Part shown: positions 8,433 through 16,678 of the stretch, one piece after another
Layout: every line of letters starts with the position of its first letter
How positions within the stretch are numbered: position 1 is the stretch's first letter
From: Elusimicrobiota bacterium
GTDB taxonomy: Bacteria; Elusimicrobiota; Elusimicrobia; UBA1565; UBA9628
DNA length: 64,000 nt
Direction of reading: 5' to 3'
NCBI GenBank assembly: GCA_016194705.1
Contig: JACQAZ010000038.1
Span: 62,001-126,000 of the forward strand
Made by a program: the position numbers and the translations under genes
The notes under the pieces: model-generated
What the model was told of the DNA's origin: nothing
The model's input: the letters and a program-made list of their open reading frames with translations, nothing else
Database searches by the model: none

Positions 8433-8485
8433 TAGACGGCCTAGGCCCACAGGCGAGGAACCGGCCCGGTCCAAAGAACCGTCTA
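8433..8485 (+). other. possible terminator-like hairpin after the helicase gene
   Basis: TAGACGG (8433-8439) can pair with CCGTCTA (8479-8485), enclosing a smaller ACCGG/CCGGT element; six A follow. There is no T-run on the plus strand, so terminator function is uncertain. The 5' arm overlaps the GGCCTAGGCC palindrome. Confidence 0.3.
8438..8447. repeat. GGCCTAGGCC palindrome, copy 1
   Basis: Perfect 10-bp palindrome in the intergenic region 90 bp upstream of ATG 8538. Identical copies occur at 40427 and 43347. Confidence 0.6.
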
Positions 8486-8525
8486 AAAAACCCTTCCGGC
8501 CCATGCGGTCTTTGAGGGCATGGAT

Positions 8526-8531
8526 TAGAAT
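8526..8531 (+). promoter_or_regulatory. -10 box, leaderless start
   Basis: TAGAAT six bases before ATG 8538. No Shine-Dalgarno. Confidence 0.5.
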
Positions 8532-8537
8532 ATACCC

Positions 8538-11426
8538 ATGAAGAGACTTTCTCGCGGCGTCGTCGTTATTGTCGTCTCAAATTTGATCTTTTCGTCGTTC
8601 GGTTTCGCGGCCGACGGCCGCGAAACGCCCGCCGCAGGCGCCGTGAAGGTGATCCAGACCGCCGTTCCATTGGCCGGGACCGTGCCGGACCTCAAAGCCG
8701 GGACAGAAATCCCTTTGATCAAAGCCGGCGACCTCGCCTCTCCCGGCACGATCGTCCCCGCCATCCTCCCCGAGACGGCCGTCCCTGCGCCCGCGCCCGC
8801 CGCTCCCGGCGGCGGTCCCGGCGTCGTCGAGCCCGTCTCGCCCGAGGCCTTCGGCAAGATCGACGCCGCCATGGCCGCGCTTACGGTCGCGTCGGTTGAG
8901 GGTCCGGCGTCGGGAGACTGGCTCAAGAAGCTCGACCAGGTCTACGACGGCGAGCGGCCCGCCGGGCCCATCGACTTCGAGACGACCTTGGACGGCCAGC
9001 GCCTCAAGATCCGCGTCATGGGCGAGGCCACGATCACCCCGAAGGAGAATCCCGGCGAGCCCGTCCACGTCATCGATCACGTCTACGACCGCATCGTCGG
9101 CGGCATGGGCTGGGCCGGCATCTCGGCCGCTTGGGGCCTGCGGGCCGGCGACAACCTGCACCTCGAGCGCGAGCCCTTCACGGGAGGACTCGCCTACGGC
9201 GGCGTGCTGCGCGCCTCCGACATCGAGTTCGTCCGTGGGGCGGCCTACATCACCAAGCCGACCGGCGTCGTCGCCAAGATTTGGAAGAGCATGGGAGAGC
9301 CGCCCATCAAGACCATCGCGATCAAGGAGCCCATCGACAGCCGCATCCGCACGAAGGCCCAGGTCCTCAAGGACTGGCAGGATGGGACGCTGGCGATCCA
9401 TCGGGACATCCAGGAGGACCTCAAAGAACACTTCGACGGCAAGCTCGCCAGCGTGAAGGGGGTCTGGGAGCCCGCGAGCCTCGACCTGCAGGACCCGGGC
9501 TTCACCGGTCTCTACAAGGAGCTCACTCGGCTCGAGGAGGAGGGCTTCACGGACTTCAATCCGCCCGAGCGCGCGCCCAAGAAGGCCGAATACCTGGACA
9601 ACATGACGGCCTATGAATTCCTCAAGCCTTACGGTCCCCAGGTCGTCGACTTCCTCGACAGCTACTGCCAATCCGCGCTGGGCGGCCATCTCGACCAGGT
9701 CTCGGCCTTGGCTTTCGTCCTCTTCTACGTCGACGAGCTCGTCACGCGCTACACCTGGGCCAAGGGCACGGGCGGCGGCATCTACGAGGTGGCCCACAAG
9801 CTCGCCTCGCTGCACAAGAACACGATCCGCACGCGCACTCATATCCGCGAGGCGGTCAACGGCCCCGACGGCCTCGTGCACGTGACCTTCGAGCGCGACG
9901 GCAAGGTCTACAAGGTCCGCGCGCGCGACGTCGTGCTCGCGGTCCCCTCGAGAGTCGCCGCCAAGATCGTTCCCCAGATGCCCGAGGAACAGAGGAAGGC
10001 CGCCGAAGGGCTCGAGTACGCCCATTACGTCGTCTCGGGGATCAAGGGCACCAAGGACATCAACCCGGACAGCTACGACACCTGGAAGGACAGCATCTGG
10101 TTCCGTCAGCCCGGCGTCCCCGTCGAGAAGCGCAGGAACAACCCCTTCACCGACTTCATCGCGAGTTTCTGGACGCGCACGCAAGGCTTTACGAAGGACG
10201 TCCCGCAGGACGTCGGGATGATCGCGATGTACCAGCCCAAGGCCCCGCCGTTTGCCGCCAACGCGATGGCTCCCTTGAACGTCGTGCGCGACCTCATCAC
10301 CGGCGTCATGAAGATGCGCGAGAACGTCCCCGCGCTGGCCAAGGAAAAGGAGCTGTCCCTCGAGGCCTACCGCTGGCCCTTCTCGATCCACCAGGCCAAG
10401 CCGGGGCATCTGACCAGGATTGGGCCGATCCTCGAGCAGTCGGTCGGCAACATCCATTTCGCCCACAACAACCAGGGCACACCGGCATTCGAGACCGCGA
10501 TGCTGGAAGGCTACGCCCGCTCGCAGAAAATAAACCAGGCGCTCAGCCGCCGCGCCAAGGCCTTCTGGCTGCGTCAGAAGGACAGGCCATCGTCTTGGAA
10601 GCCGATGACGCGGCTTGAGGTCGCGGTCGTCGAGGACGCTTTGCCTTGGGCGATCCAACAGCAGCCCAGGAGAGCCGCCGAGTTCAAGCGGCGCTTGAAG
10701 GCCCTCGAGCGGCCCGCGCTCGCCGAAGTATCCGACCGCGTCCTCCCCGAGGATCATACCGCCTGGGTGTCCTTGAAGGATGGGGACCGCGCCCACCTTT
10801 ACGTTCGCGTGGACAGCTTGGCGCTCAACGCGGCGGTGCGCGAGGCGCTCGCCAAAGGAGCCTCCGAGAAAAGTCTCTACCGCCAAGGCTCGAAGGCGCA
10901 CCGCCTCGCGCAGAGGCTGCTGGCTCCCGTCGAGAAGGCGGCCGCCGGTCTCGAGAAAGAAGGGCTCAAGTGGGCGGCCAACTACAACTTCAACGCCGCC
11001 GGCTCCACGATACTCGTGGAGTTCGCGGGGACCAAGGGCCAGATCATGGAAGCCCTGCAAGGCTCGGACATCTACAAGGCCTGGCTGGGCAATGGGCAGG
11101 AGGCTTTGCCAGGCAACGAACTCTACATGCGCGACCAAGGCGCTTATCAAAACGCCGTCACGGGTGTCAGCACCGTCTACCTCAGGAAGGGCGCGGACAA
11201 AGGCTACAGGGCCGGTCCCGGCCAGATCAAGAACGCGGCCGGCGAGCTGCTGCCGGTCACCTTCGAGTCGGTCGAGGAAGTTCCTTATTCGAAGATCGGG
11301 ACGCGCGTCCTCAACGGTCTCTCGGCGGGTCTGACCTGGAAGGAGATGTTCGCGACGATGGAGAGCTATTATCCGGACTTCGCCGCCGAGGACGTCGTGA
11401 CCGTCATCCGCTACCGCCGGCGCTAG
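8538..11426 (+). CDS. exported FAD-dependent amine oxidase-like oxidoreductase
   Basis: A 962-residue protein. A signal peptide (residues ~1-29, to FGFAA) and a Pro/Ala/Gly linker (~30-120) precede a flavoprotein domain. The dinucleotide-binding loop is IVGGMGWAGISAAWG near 180, followed by LEREPFTGGLA, which is typical of amine oxidase/phytoene-desaturase-type enzymes. A second strand-turn, RDVVLAVPSRVAAKI near 465, and the FAD-closing HFAHNNQGTPAFETAM near 645 complete it. Residues ~690-962 form a separate domain I do not recognise. Substrate unknown. It is unusual for such an enzyme to be exported in unfolded form without a twin-arginine motif. The stop shares CTAG with the convergent pseudouridine synthase. 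Confidence 0.7.
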   Translation: MKRLSRGVVVIVVSNLIFSSFGFAADGRETPAAGAVKVIQTAVPLAGTVPDLKAGTEIPLIKAGDLASPGTIVPAILPETAVPAPAPAAPGGGPGVVEPVSPEAFGKIDAAMAALTVASVEGPASGDWLKKLDQVYDGERPAGPIDFETTLDGQRLKIRVMGEATITPKENPGEPVHVIDHVYDRIVGGMGWAGISAAWGLRAGDNLHLEREPFTGGLAYGGVLRASDIEFVRGAAYITKPTGVVAKIWKSMGEPPIKTIAIKEPIDSRIRTKAQVLKDWQDGTLAIHRDIQEDLKEHFDGKLASVKGVWEPASLDLQDPGFTGLYKELTRLEEEGFTDFNPPERAPKKAEYLDNMTAYEFLKPYGPQVVDFLDSYCQSALGGHLDQVSALAFVLFYVDELVTRYTWAKGTGGGIYEVAHKLASLHKNTIRTRTHIREAVNGPDGLVHVTFERDGKVYKVRARDVVLAVPSRVAAKIVPQMPEEQRKAAEGLEYAHYVVSGIKGTKDINPDSYDTWKDSIWFRQPGVPVEKRRNNPFTDFIASFWTRTQGFTKDVPQDVGMIAMYQPKAPPFAANAMAPLNVVRDLITGVMKMRENVPALAKEKELSLEAYRWPFSIHQAKPGHLTRIGPILEQSVGNIHFAHNNQGTPAFETAMLEGYARSQKINQALSRRAKAFWLRQKDRPSSWKPMTRLEVAVVEDALPWAIQQQPRRAAEFKRRLKALERPALAEVSDRVLPEDHTAWVSLKDGDRAHLYVRVDSLALNAAVREALAKGASEKSLYRQGSKAHRLAQRLLAPVEKAAAGLEKEGLKWAANYNFNAAGSTILVEFAGTKGQIMEALQGSDIYKAWLGNGQEALPGNELYMRDQGAYQNAVTGVSTVYLRKGADKGYRAGPGQIKNAAGELLPVTFESVEEVPYSKIGTRVLNGLSAGLTWKEMFATMESYYPDFAAEDVVTVIRYRRR

Positions 11427-11977
11427 GAGAGGCCAAGCTCGGCGCGTTCGACCTGGCGCCATTTGCCGGGGGCGAGTTCCGAGAGGCTCACGCGTCCGAT
11501 CCGCACGCGCAGCAGGCGCAGAGTCGGGTGCCCGACCGCGGCCGTCATGCGCCGCACCTGCCGATTGCGCCCTTCCGTGATCGCGAGCTCGATCCACGCC
11601 GTCGGAACGTTCTTGCGGTAGCGGATCGCCGGCTCTCGCGGCGGCAGGTCGGGCTCGGCCTTCAAAAGACGCGCCTCGCAGGGCCGCGTGAGACCGTCCT
11701 TGAGCCTGAGTCCCTTTCGCAGGAGCGAGAGCGCCGCGTCATCGGGGAGTCTCTCGACCTGCGCCCAATAGGTTTTTAGCTGCTTGTACTTGGGGTCCGA
11801 GAGCCGCGCCTGGATGATCCCGTTGTCGGTCAGGATCAACAAGCCCTCGCTGTCGGTGTCGAGGCGTCCGCAGGGGTAGATCGTTTTCGGCAGATGGAAT
11901 TCGGACAACGTTCTATGCCCTTCCAGAGGCGTGAATTGGCAGATGACTCCGTAGGGCTTGTGGAAGGCGACGATCAC
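11423..11977 (-). CDS. 23S rRNA pseudouridine synthase (RluE-like, RsuA family)
   Basis: A 184-residue RsuA-family pseudouridine synthase lacking the N-terminal S4 domain, as in RluE. The start of the catalytic domain is HKPYGVICQF. The catalytic loop is GRLDTDSEGLLILT, where the Asp attacks the uridine. The later EGRNRQVRRM motif is also present. RluE makes pseudouridine in the large-subunit rRNA; the exact target here is inferred. GTG 11977 is selected since it overlaps the upstream gene's TGA (GTGA), giving translational coupling. The ORF is open further 5' only over the upstream gene. Confidence 0.88.
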   Translation of the reverse strand: MIVAFHKPYGVICQFTPLEGHRTLSEFHLPKTIYPCGRLDTDSEGLLILTDNGIIQARLSDPKYKQLKTYWAQVERLPDDAALSLLRKGLRLKDGLTRPCEARLLKAEPDLPPREPAIRYRKNVPTAWIELAITEGRNRQVRRMTAAVGHPTLRLLRVRIGRVSLSELAPGKWRQVERAELGLS

Positions 11978-12366
11978 GCGCCGTGCCGCTTGCCTTTGAA
12001 GAGGAAGCGTTCCGGCTTGCCGTCGGTGCGCCAAAGGACCGCGATGCCCTGGATCTCGTCGCCGCGGATGAGGCCGTGCCAGCTCAGCACGCCGCGGCTC
12101 GCTTCCTCGAGCGCCGCGCTCCAGATCGTGCCGCCGGGCATTCCCACGCTCTGCGACTGGTAATTGCCTGGAGCGAAGCCCGCGGCCTGAGGGAGGAGCG
12201 CGTTGAGCCGGCCCTTCTCGAAGCTTAAGGTCCCGCTGCGGGAGAACGAGAAGAGCGAATCAGCCTTGACCTTCACGTCCCAGGCGGTGCCGTCGATGGA
12301 GCCTCCGAACAAACGCGCGTAGGCGAGGCCGGCGGCGGTGGCGAGTCCCAGCAGGACCTTCTTCAT
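11974..12366 (-). CDS. small exported protein of unknown function
   Basis: A 130-residue protein with a short hydrophobic N terminus (MKKVLLGLATAAGLAYARLF) that looks like a signal peptide or anchor, followed by a beta-rich domain (GTAWDVKVKADSLFSFSRSG, GVLSWHGLIRGDEIQG). No family recognised; the strand pattern suggests a small beta-barrel. A GGAG Shine-Dalgarno lies 7-10 nt before ATG 12366. It is the first gene of a two-gene unit with the pseudouridine synthase (4-nt GTGA overlap). Confidence 0.65.
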   Translation of the reverse strand: MKKVLLGLATAAGLAYARLFGGSIDGTAWDVKVKADSLFSFSRSGTLSFEKGRLNALLPQAAGFAPGNYQSQSVGMPGGTIWSAALEEASRGVLSWHGLIRGDEIQGIAVLWRTDGKPERFLFKGKRHGA

Positions 12367-12457
12367 TCAATCTCCTCGGCGTTGAGATTTGCGGCGTGTC
12401 CAAAGGAGGGTAGCAGGCGGTCCGGGTCCGCGCAATATCTAATTTGTTAAGTCGGGA

Positions 12458-13042
12458 CTACGGCTTAAGTTCTTTGAGGCCCCGGTCGTGCTCCTCGCGG
12501 TCGACGCGGACCTTGTTGGGGCCGAGTTCGGTCTCGGTGTAGGTCGCGGTGGGGAGCCAGATGATCCGGCGCTTCTTTTCGTCCTTCGAGCCGCCAAGCT
12601 GGAACTTGATGAAGCCGTACTTCTCCGTCTTGTCGTAGATCGTGGCGCCGTGGTCGCTTAGGCTCCTCTCGGTATAGCCCGCTCCTAGGGTCACGCGCGA
12701 GGAGGGGCGATAGAGATTGATGTCGACAGACTCCGTGTTGAAGCGCAGGCTCTGGCGGTACATGGGGTCCATCGACGCGCTGCGGCCGAAATTGAACGGC
12801 GAGCCCGGATCCGCCGGCGCGGGCGCGGCGCGGGGAAGGAGGTCCCGGCGCTGGCGCTCCTTGACCATCTGCTGGTAGCTCTCGATGCTCTCTTGAAGCG
12901 CCTTGCCCGGGCTGCGCGAGGAGAGCTCGCGGATGGTCTCTCCCATCTTCGCGCTGGCCTCTTCGGGCGTGGGGACGCTTTGGGCGAACAGGGGCGGCGC
13001 GCCTGCGGCCAACAGACAAAAGACGGCGATGATTGTCCTCAC
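12458..13042 (-). CDS. exported protein of unknown function
   Basis: A 194-residue protein with a signal peptide (to PLFAQS). The mature part begins with a helical segment (residues ~25-75, Arg/Glu/Gln-rich) and ends in a beta-rich half (RVTLGAGYTERSLSDHG, YGFIKFQLGG, IIWLPTATYTE). No family recognised. GTG 13042 follows a TATACT box by six bases, so it is predicted to be leaderless. Confidence 0.6.
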   Translation of the reverse strand: MRTIIAVFCLLAAGAPPLFAQSVPTPEEASAKMGETIRELSSRSPGKALQESIESYQQMVKERQRRDLLPRAAPAPADPGSPFNFGRSASMDPMYRQSLRFNTESVDINLYRPSSRVTLGAGYTERSLSDHGATIYDKTEKYGFIKFQLGGSKDEKKRRIIWLPTATYTETELGPNKVRVDREEHDRGLKELKP

Positions 13043-13048
13043 GCAGAT

Positions 13049-13054
13049 AGTATA
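13049..13054 (-). promoter_or_regulatory. -10 box, leaderless start
   Basis: TATACT on the minus strand, six bases before GTG 13042. Confidence 0.5.
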
Positions 13055-13111
13055 GGGGCGCGGACGCGTCCTGGGATGGGCCTTTCGGGCTCTCCCCGTA
13101 AAGCAATGGGC

Positions 13112-14131
13112 CTAGAAGGTCAGGACCAGCTTGCCCTGGGTCGTGCCCGACTCCAAGGAGGCGTGGGCCTGCGCGGCTTTCTCGACGGGGAAGCAGGCCA
13201 CGGGCACCTTCTTGAGCCGTCCCTGGCGCGCCCAGTCGAGCATCCGGATCATCGCCTCTCCCGCCAGCTCGAGCTTCTCGAACAAGTAGACGACGTTGAA
13301 GCCCATGACCGCGCGGTTTTTGAACTCGAGGGCCGAGAAGCGCGGCACGCGCAGGTAGTTCCAGGCCAGGTCGAGCAGCCCGGGCATGGCCTTGCCGCGA
13401 GGCAGGATGTCGGCAAAGCCGTAGACCACCAGCCGCCCGCCCGGCGCCAGACGCTTGAAGCCTTCGCGCAGGGTCGCGACGCCGTTGGCGTCGAAGATCG
13501 CGCCGTAGCCGTCGGGCGCGGCGCGGTCGGCCTCGGCCCACAGATCCGAGCTTGAGCGGTCGATGACGGCCTCGGCCCCGAGAGACCGGCAGAGGTCCAC
13601 CTTGTGCGCCGCGCCGACGACCGCGACGGCGGGACAGCCCGCGACGCGGCAGAGCTGCAGGAGTGCTGTGCCCACGCCGCCGGCCGCCGAGTGCACGAGC
13701 ACCCGCTCGCCGGGCTCGACCTTGGCCGTCTTGAAGAGCCCGTAGTAGGCCGTCAAATAGACCGCGGGGAAGGCCGCGCACTCGCTCAAGTCCCAGCCCT
13801 CGGGGCAGGGCCAGAGCTGGCGCGGATCGACGACGAGCGCGCTCGCGTAGGCGCCGAAGCGGGAGATGCCCACCACGCGGTCCCCGGTCTTGAAGGCCGT
13901 CACGCCGGACCCGACCGCGTCGACGGTGCCGGCGAACTCGAAGCCGGGCGTGATCGGGTAGAGGCCCTTGGCGGCCTCGTAGTAGCCCATCCTCACGACC
14001 GCGTCGGCGTAGTTGACGCCGGCGGCCGCGACCTTGACGCGCACGCGGCCCGGGGCGGCCGGAGGGTCGGGCTCCTCGACGAGCTCGAGGGCGTCGTGCC
14101 CGCCGGGACGGCGTATGACGATGCGCTTCAC
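13112..14131 (-). CDS. zinc-independent quinone oxidoreductase (MDR family, VAT-1-like)
   Basis: A 339-residue medium-chain dehydrogenase/reductase. The GroES-like N-terminal domain has GFEFAGTVDAVGSGV and lacks the Cys/His zinc ligands of alcohol dehydrogenases. The Rossmann domain has the NADPH loop VHSAAGGVGTALLQL (~residues 145-160) and a C-terminal IDRSSSDLW/FDANGVATL region. It resembles eukaryotic VAT-1 and bacterial quinone oxidoreductases that reduce quinones or enones with NADPH. The GTG start lies nine bases after a TAGAAT box that overlaps the -10 of the divergent esterase gene. Confidence 0.82.
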   Translation of the reverse strand: MKRIVIRRPGGHDALELVEEPDPPAAPGRVRVKVAAAGVNYADAVVRMGYYEAAKGLYPITPGFEFAGTVDAVGSGVTAFKTGDRVVGISRFGAYASALVVDPRQLWPCPEGWDLSECAAFPAVYLTAYYGLFKTAKVEPGERVLVHSAAGGVGTALLQLCRVAGCPAVAVVGAAHKVDLCRSLGAEAVIDRSSSDLWAEADRAAPDGYGAIFDANGVATLREGFKRLAPGGRLVVYGFADILPRGKAMPGLLDLAWNYLRVPRFSALEFKNRAVMGFNVVYLFEKLELAGEAMIRMLDWARQGRLKKVPVACFPVEKAAQAHASLESGTTQGKLVLTF

Positions 14132-14140
14132 CAGGCCGCT

Positions 14141-14150
14141 ATTCTATAAT
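14141..14150. promoter_or_regulatory. bidirectional promoter with overlapping -10 boxes
   Basis: ATTCTATAAT reads TAGAAT on the minus strand (14146-14141, toward the quinone oxidoreductase) and TATAAT on the plus strand (14145-14150, toward the esterase). The two hexamers share two base pairs. Confidence 0.5.
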
Positions 14151-14164
14151 ACCGGCGGCCCCCC

Positions 14165-15094
14165 ATGAGACCGCCGTCCCTCCGGAGTTGGATGTCCCTG
14201 GCCCCGCTGCTGCTGGCGGCCGGCTGCGGCTCGACGCGCTTCTACGCCCACTTCGTTCCGTACTACTTCGCGGGCCCCAAACCAAGCGCCCAATGCGGTC
14301 AGGGCCAGGGCTTTCGGTACTGCGCCTATCGCGCCCCGCCGGGCGCGGCCGACGATCCCGAATCGGTCCTCTATTTTTTCCATTACGGCGGCGGCTCGGA
14401 GGAGTCGTGGAGCTCTTTTCCCGCGGCGCGGGTCTACTACGCCGAGTTTAAGAAGCGCGGGCTGCCGGCGCCGCGCGTCGTGGCGGTGTCCTACGGCGGG
14501 AACTGGGTCCTGTTCGACAAGCCCGGGCCCAAATCGGCCGGTCTGTTCGGCCCCTTCGTCTCCGAGGCGCTGCCCTGGCTCGAGGATAAATTCGGCCGGC
14601 CGCGCCGGCGCTACGTCTGGGGGATGTCGCAGGGCTCGCTCAACGCGGGACTCGTCGTGCTCAAGAAGCCCGAACTCTGGTCGGGCGCGGTCTTCTCCTG
14701 CCCGGGCTTTAGCCAGCTCTCGCCCTTCGCCTCGCCCGCGGAGATCGACGCCTTCATCAAGCGCACGCGCGCCGACCGCGCCAAGGTCCAATCCTGGCTC
14801 AAGCTCGTGCGCGAGCGCGTGGCCGGGCCGGAAGCCTGGACCCGAGAAGACCCGCTGGCGCGCGCCCTCTCGGCCTCCGGCCTGCCGCCGGTCTACATCG
14901 ACTGCACGCGCGAGGACGAATACGGCTTTTTCGAGGGGGCCGCGCGAATGGCCGAGATCCTCAGGGAGCGCGGTCAGAATGCGGAGTTCGTCGCGGAGTC
15001 GGGCGAGCATTGCCAGCTCGACGCGCGCGGTGTGGCCGTTTTCCTGGCGGAACTCTCGCGTCAGGGCCGCGCGGCGGGCAACTTGGCGAGGTAG
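14165..15094 (+). CDS. lipoprotein esterase (esterase D / alpha-beta hydrolase family)
   Basis: A 309-residue alpha/beta hydrolase tethered by an N-terminal lipobox (LLAAGC, Cys ~20). The nucleophile elbow is GMSQG with Ser155. A candidate acid is the Asp in DCTREDEYG (~residue 240) and the catalytic His lies in GEHCQLD near the C terminus. The fold resembles putative esterases of the EsD/feruloyl-esterase group that hydrolyse acyl or acetyl groups on carbohydrates. Substrate unknown. The last 34 bases overlap the end of the convergent amidase gene. Confidence 0.75.
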   Translation: MRPPSLRSWMSLAPLLLAAGCGSTRFYAHFVPYYFAGPKPSAQCGQGQGFRYCAYRAPPGAADDPESVLYFFHYGGGSEESWSSFPAARVYYAEFKKRGLPAPRVVAVSYGGNWVLFDKPGPKSAGLFGPFVSEALPWLEDKFGRPRRRYVWGMSQGSLNAGLVVLKKPELWSGAVFSCPGFSQLSPFASPAEIDAFIKRTRADRAKVQSWLKLVRERVAGPEAWTREDPLARALSASGLPPVYIDCTREDEYGFFEGAARMAEILRERGQNAEFVAESGEHCQLDARGVAVFLAELSRQGRAAGNLAR

Positions 15095-15837
15095 GACTGC
15101 AGGCTCGAGGCCAAGGCCTGCGCGAGCTTGTCCTGATAGGCCGGGTCGATGAGCCGCGCCGCTTCTTGCGGGTTGCTCAGATATCCGAGCTCGATGAGAA
15201 CGCTCGGAATCCCCGGGTTCTTGAGGACGTAAAAGCCCGCGCGGGCCGGCGCCTCGACGCGCAGCCCTTCGCGGCGCAGAGAATCGACGATGGACTCGGC
15301 GAGCTTGGCGCTGGCCTTGGCCATCTCTTTTGGGGGCGGCGGCAGCGGGGCGTACTTGCGATGCTTACGGCTCTCCTTGGCCGCTTTCTTGTAGTGATCC
15401 TTCCCGAACGCGTAGACCGTGATCCCGTTGAGCTTCTTGTAGCGGACCTGGTTGAGGTGCAGCGAGACGAAGACCGAGCCCGACCACCCGAGGCTCTCGT
15501 CGATGCGCTGATCGAGCGGGACGAATTGATCGCTGTCGCGCGTCATGCGCACGGCGCTCGCGCCGGCTGCCTCGAGCTTTTCCTTGAGGCGATGCGCGAT
15601 CGAGAGCGCGATGTCCTTCTCGCGATGGCCGCCGACGACCGCGCCGAGGTCGGTGCCGCCGTGGCCCGGATCGAGAACGAAAGTAACCCCCCGCGGTGCG
15701 GTGAATGCGGCCGGTTTTTCGGCCCGCGGGCTCTCCATGGCCTCGGTTTCGAGCAGCATCAAAGCCCCCGCCGGCCCCGGGGCCGCCAGGCCCAGGAGCA
15801 ATAATGACGGAAGAATCAGCGCTTTATTTGCGTTCAT
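15061..15837 (-). CDS. N-acetylmuramoyl-L-alanine amidase (Amidase_3)
   Basis: A 258-residue exported zinc amidase that cleaves the amide bond between MurNAc and the stem peptide of peptidoglycan. A signal peptide (to GPAGA) is followed by the catalytic domain: FVLDPGHGGTDLGA (zinc His), REKDIAL (zinc Glu), SVFVSLHLNQ (second zinc His) and VLIELGYLSNPQEA with the catalytic Glu. This matches AmiA/B/C and CwlM-type domains, without an AMIN domain or LysM. Its job is daughter-cell separation or wall turnover. ATG 15837 gives the signal peptide directly. Confidence 0.92.
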   Translation of the reverse strand: MNANKALILPSLLLLGLAAPGPAGALMLLETEAMESPRAEKPAAFTAPRGVTFVLDPGHGGTDLGAVVGGHREKDIALSIAHRLKEKLEAAGASAVRMTRDSDQFVPLDQRIDESLGWSGSVFVSLHLNQVRYKKLNGITVYAFGKDHYKKAAKESRKHRKYAPLPPPPKEMAKASAKLAESIVDSLRREGLRVEAPARAGFYVLKNPGIPSVLIELGYLSNPQEAARLIDPAYQDKLAQALASSLQSYLAKLPAARP

Positions 15838-15949
15838 TTCTAGAACAGAGCCTTACATGTATAACAGAAGGGTCTGGCGTTGTCAAGGGGGTCCTTGGGC
15901 CCCCTCGCGCCTGGGCCCTCGGCCCCCTGACCGGAGCGCGCGCGACGGT

Positions 15950-15955
15950 CATACT
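15950..15955 (+). promoter_or_regulatory. -10 box, near-leaderless start
   Basis: CATACT nine bases before ATG 15965. Upstream, the 127-bp gap between the divergent genes holds several G- and C-runs but no further feature I can name. Confidence 0.4.
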
Positions 15956-15964
15956 ATCGCAGCC

Positions 15965-16678
15965 ATGGAGAGAACTTACCGCTGGGCGGGTCTTGCGGTC
16001 CTGGCAGTGACCGGCTGCCTGTATCTCGGCTACTCCTCCCCAGGAGCGTCGGATGCGCCGCAGGCCGAGGAGCGGGCCGTCACTGGCTTCAACGTCGACG
16101 CGGTTTCCTCCGAGCGATCGTCGGTTCCCGGGCCGCTGCGCGACGCTGTCGCCGCCGCGCGGCCGGTTCCCGCCGCGGTCGCCGCCAGGTCCGCCGTTTC
16201 CGGCGCCGAGCGCGTCGAGGGCCGGAGCTTGTTCGTCGAATTGATGTCCAAACCAGTGGATTTCATCGTCAAAAAGACCTTGCTGGCCAAGTCCGAGAGC
16301 TTCGAGAAATTCGTGCGCGATCCCGCCCGCGTGGACCGGTACCTGAGCCATCCGCTGATCCGGGGAGTGCTCGACAACCCGCGCTTGCTGCGCGGCCTCT
16401 TGAGCTCGCAGGCGGTGATCAGCGGCTTCGTGCGCAGCCCCGCGATGCAGGATTCGCGCGCGATCTCGGCGCTGGCCAACAGCCTGCTCTTGAAGCGCAT
16501 TTCCCAGGACCGCGGCGTCCAGAACGTCCTCAAGGAGCCCGGCTTCGTGAGCGGCCTCGTGCTCAATCCCGAGGCCTTCGGCTGGCTCTCGAAGCATCCC
16601 GACGCGCTGACGGCCTTCTCGAAGATGAGCCCGAGCGTGGGCCAGTCGATGGGCGGCGTCGGCCTGATCCGCCGCTGA
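15965..16678 (+). CDS. membrane-anchored or exported protein with helical repeats
   Basis: A 237-residue protein, function unknown. The N terminus is hydrophobic (residues 6-22) and could be a signal anchor; its Cys18 sits in VTGC, so a lipoprotein is also possible. An Ala/Pro/Ser-rich linker (~25-80) precedes a C-terminal region of short repeated units built on a hydrophobic-P pattern: LSHPLIRGVLDNPRLLRGLL, VRSPAMQDS, LKEPGFVSGLVLNPEAFGWL, SKHPDALTAF. The repeat suggests an all-helical solenoid. The stop codon abuts the stop of the convergent gene (TGATCA, 16676-16681). Confidence 0.62.
   Translation: MERTYRWAGLAVLAVTGCLYLGYSSPGASDAPQAEERAVTGFNVDAVSSERSSVPGPLRDAVAAARPVPAAVAARSAVSGAERVEGRSLFVELMSKPVDFIVKKTLLAKSESFEKFVRDPARVDRYLSHPLIRGVLDNPRLLRGLLSSQAVISGFVRSPAMQDSRAISALANSLLLKRISQDRGVQNVLKEPGFVSGLVLNPEAFGWLSKHPDALTAFSKMSPSVGQSMGGVGLIRR

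Noticed and set aside
8577..11597. A 1006-residue open frame on the minus strand
   Set aside because: Mirror of the exported oxidoreductase gene; composition dominated by Arg, Asp, Gly and Val with no motif or signal sequence.
15838..15964. G-quadruplex or mobile-element remnant in the G/C-run region
   Set aside because: The runs of G and C alternate without four regular G-tracts on one strand, and no inverted terminal repeats are seen.
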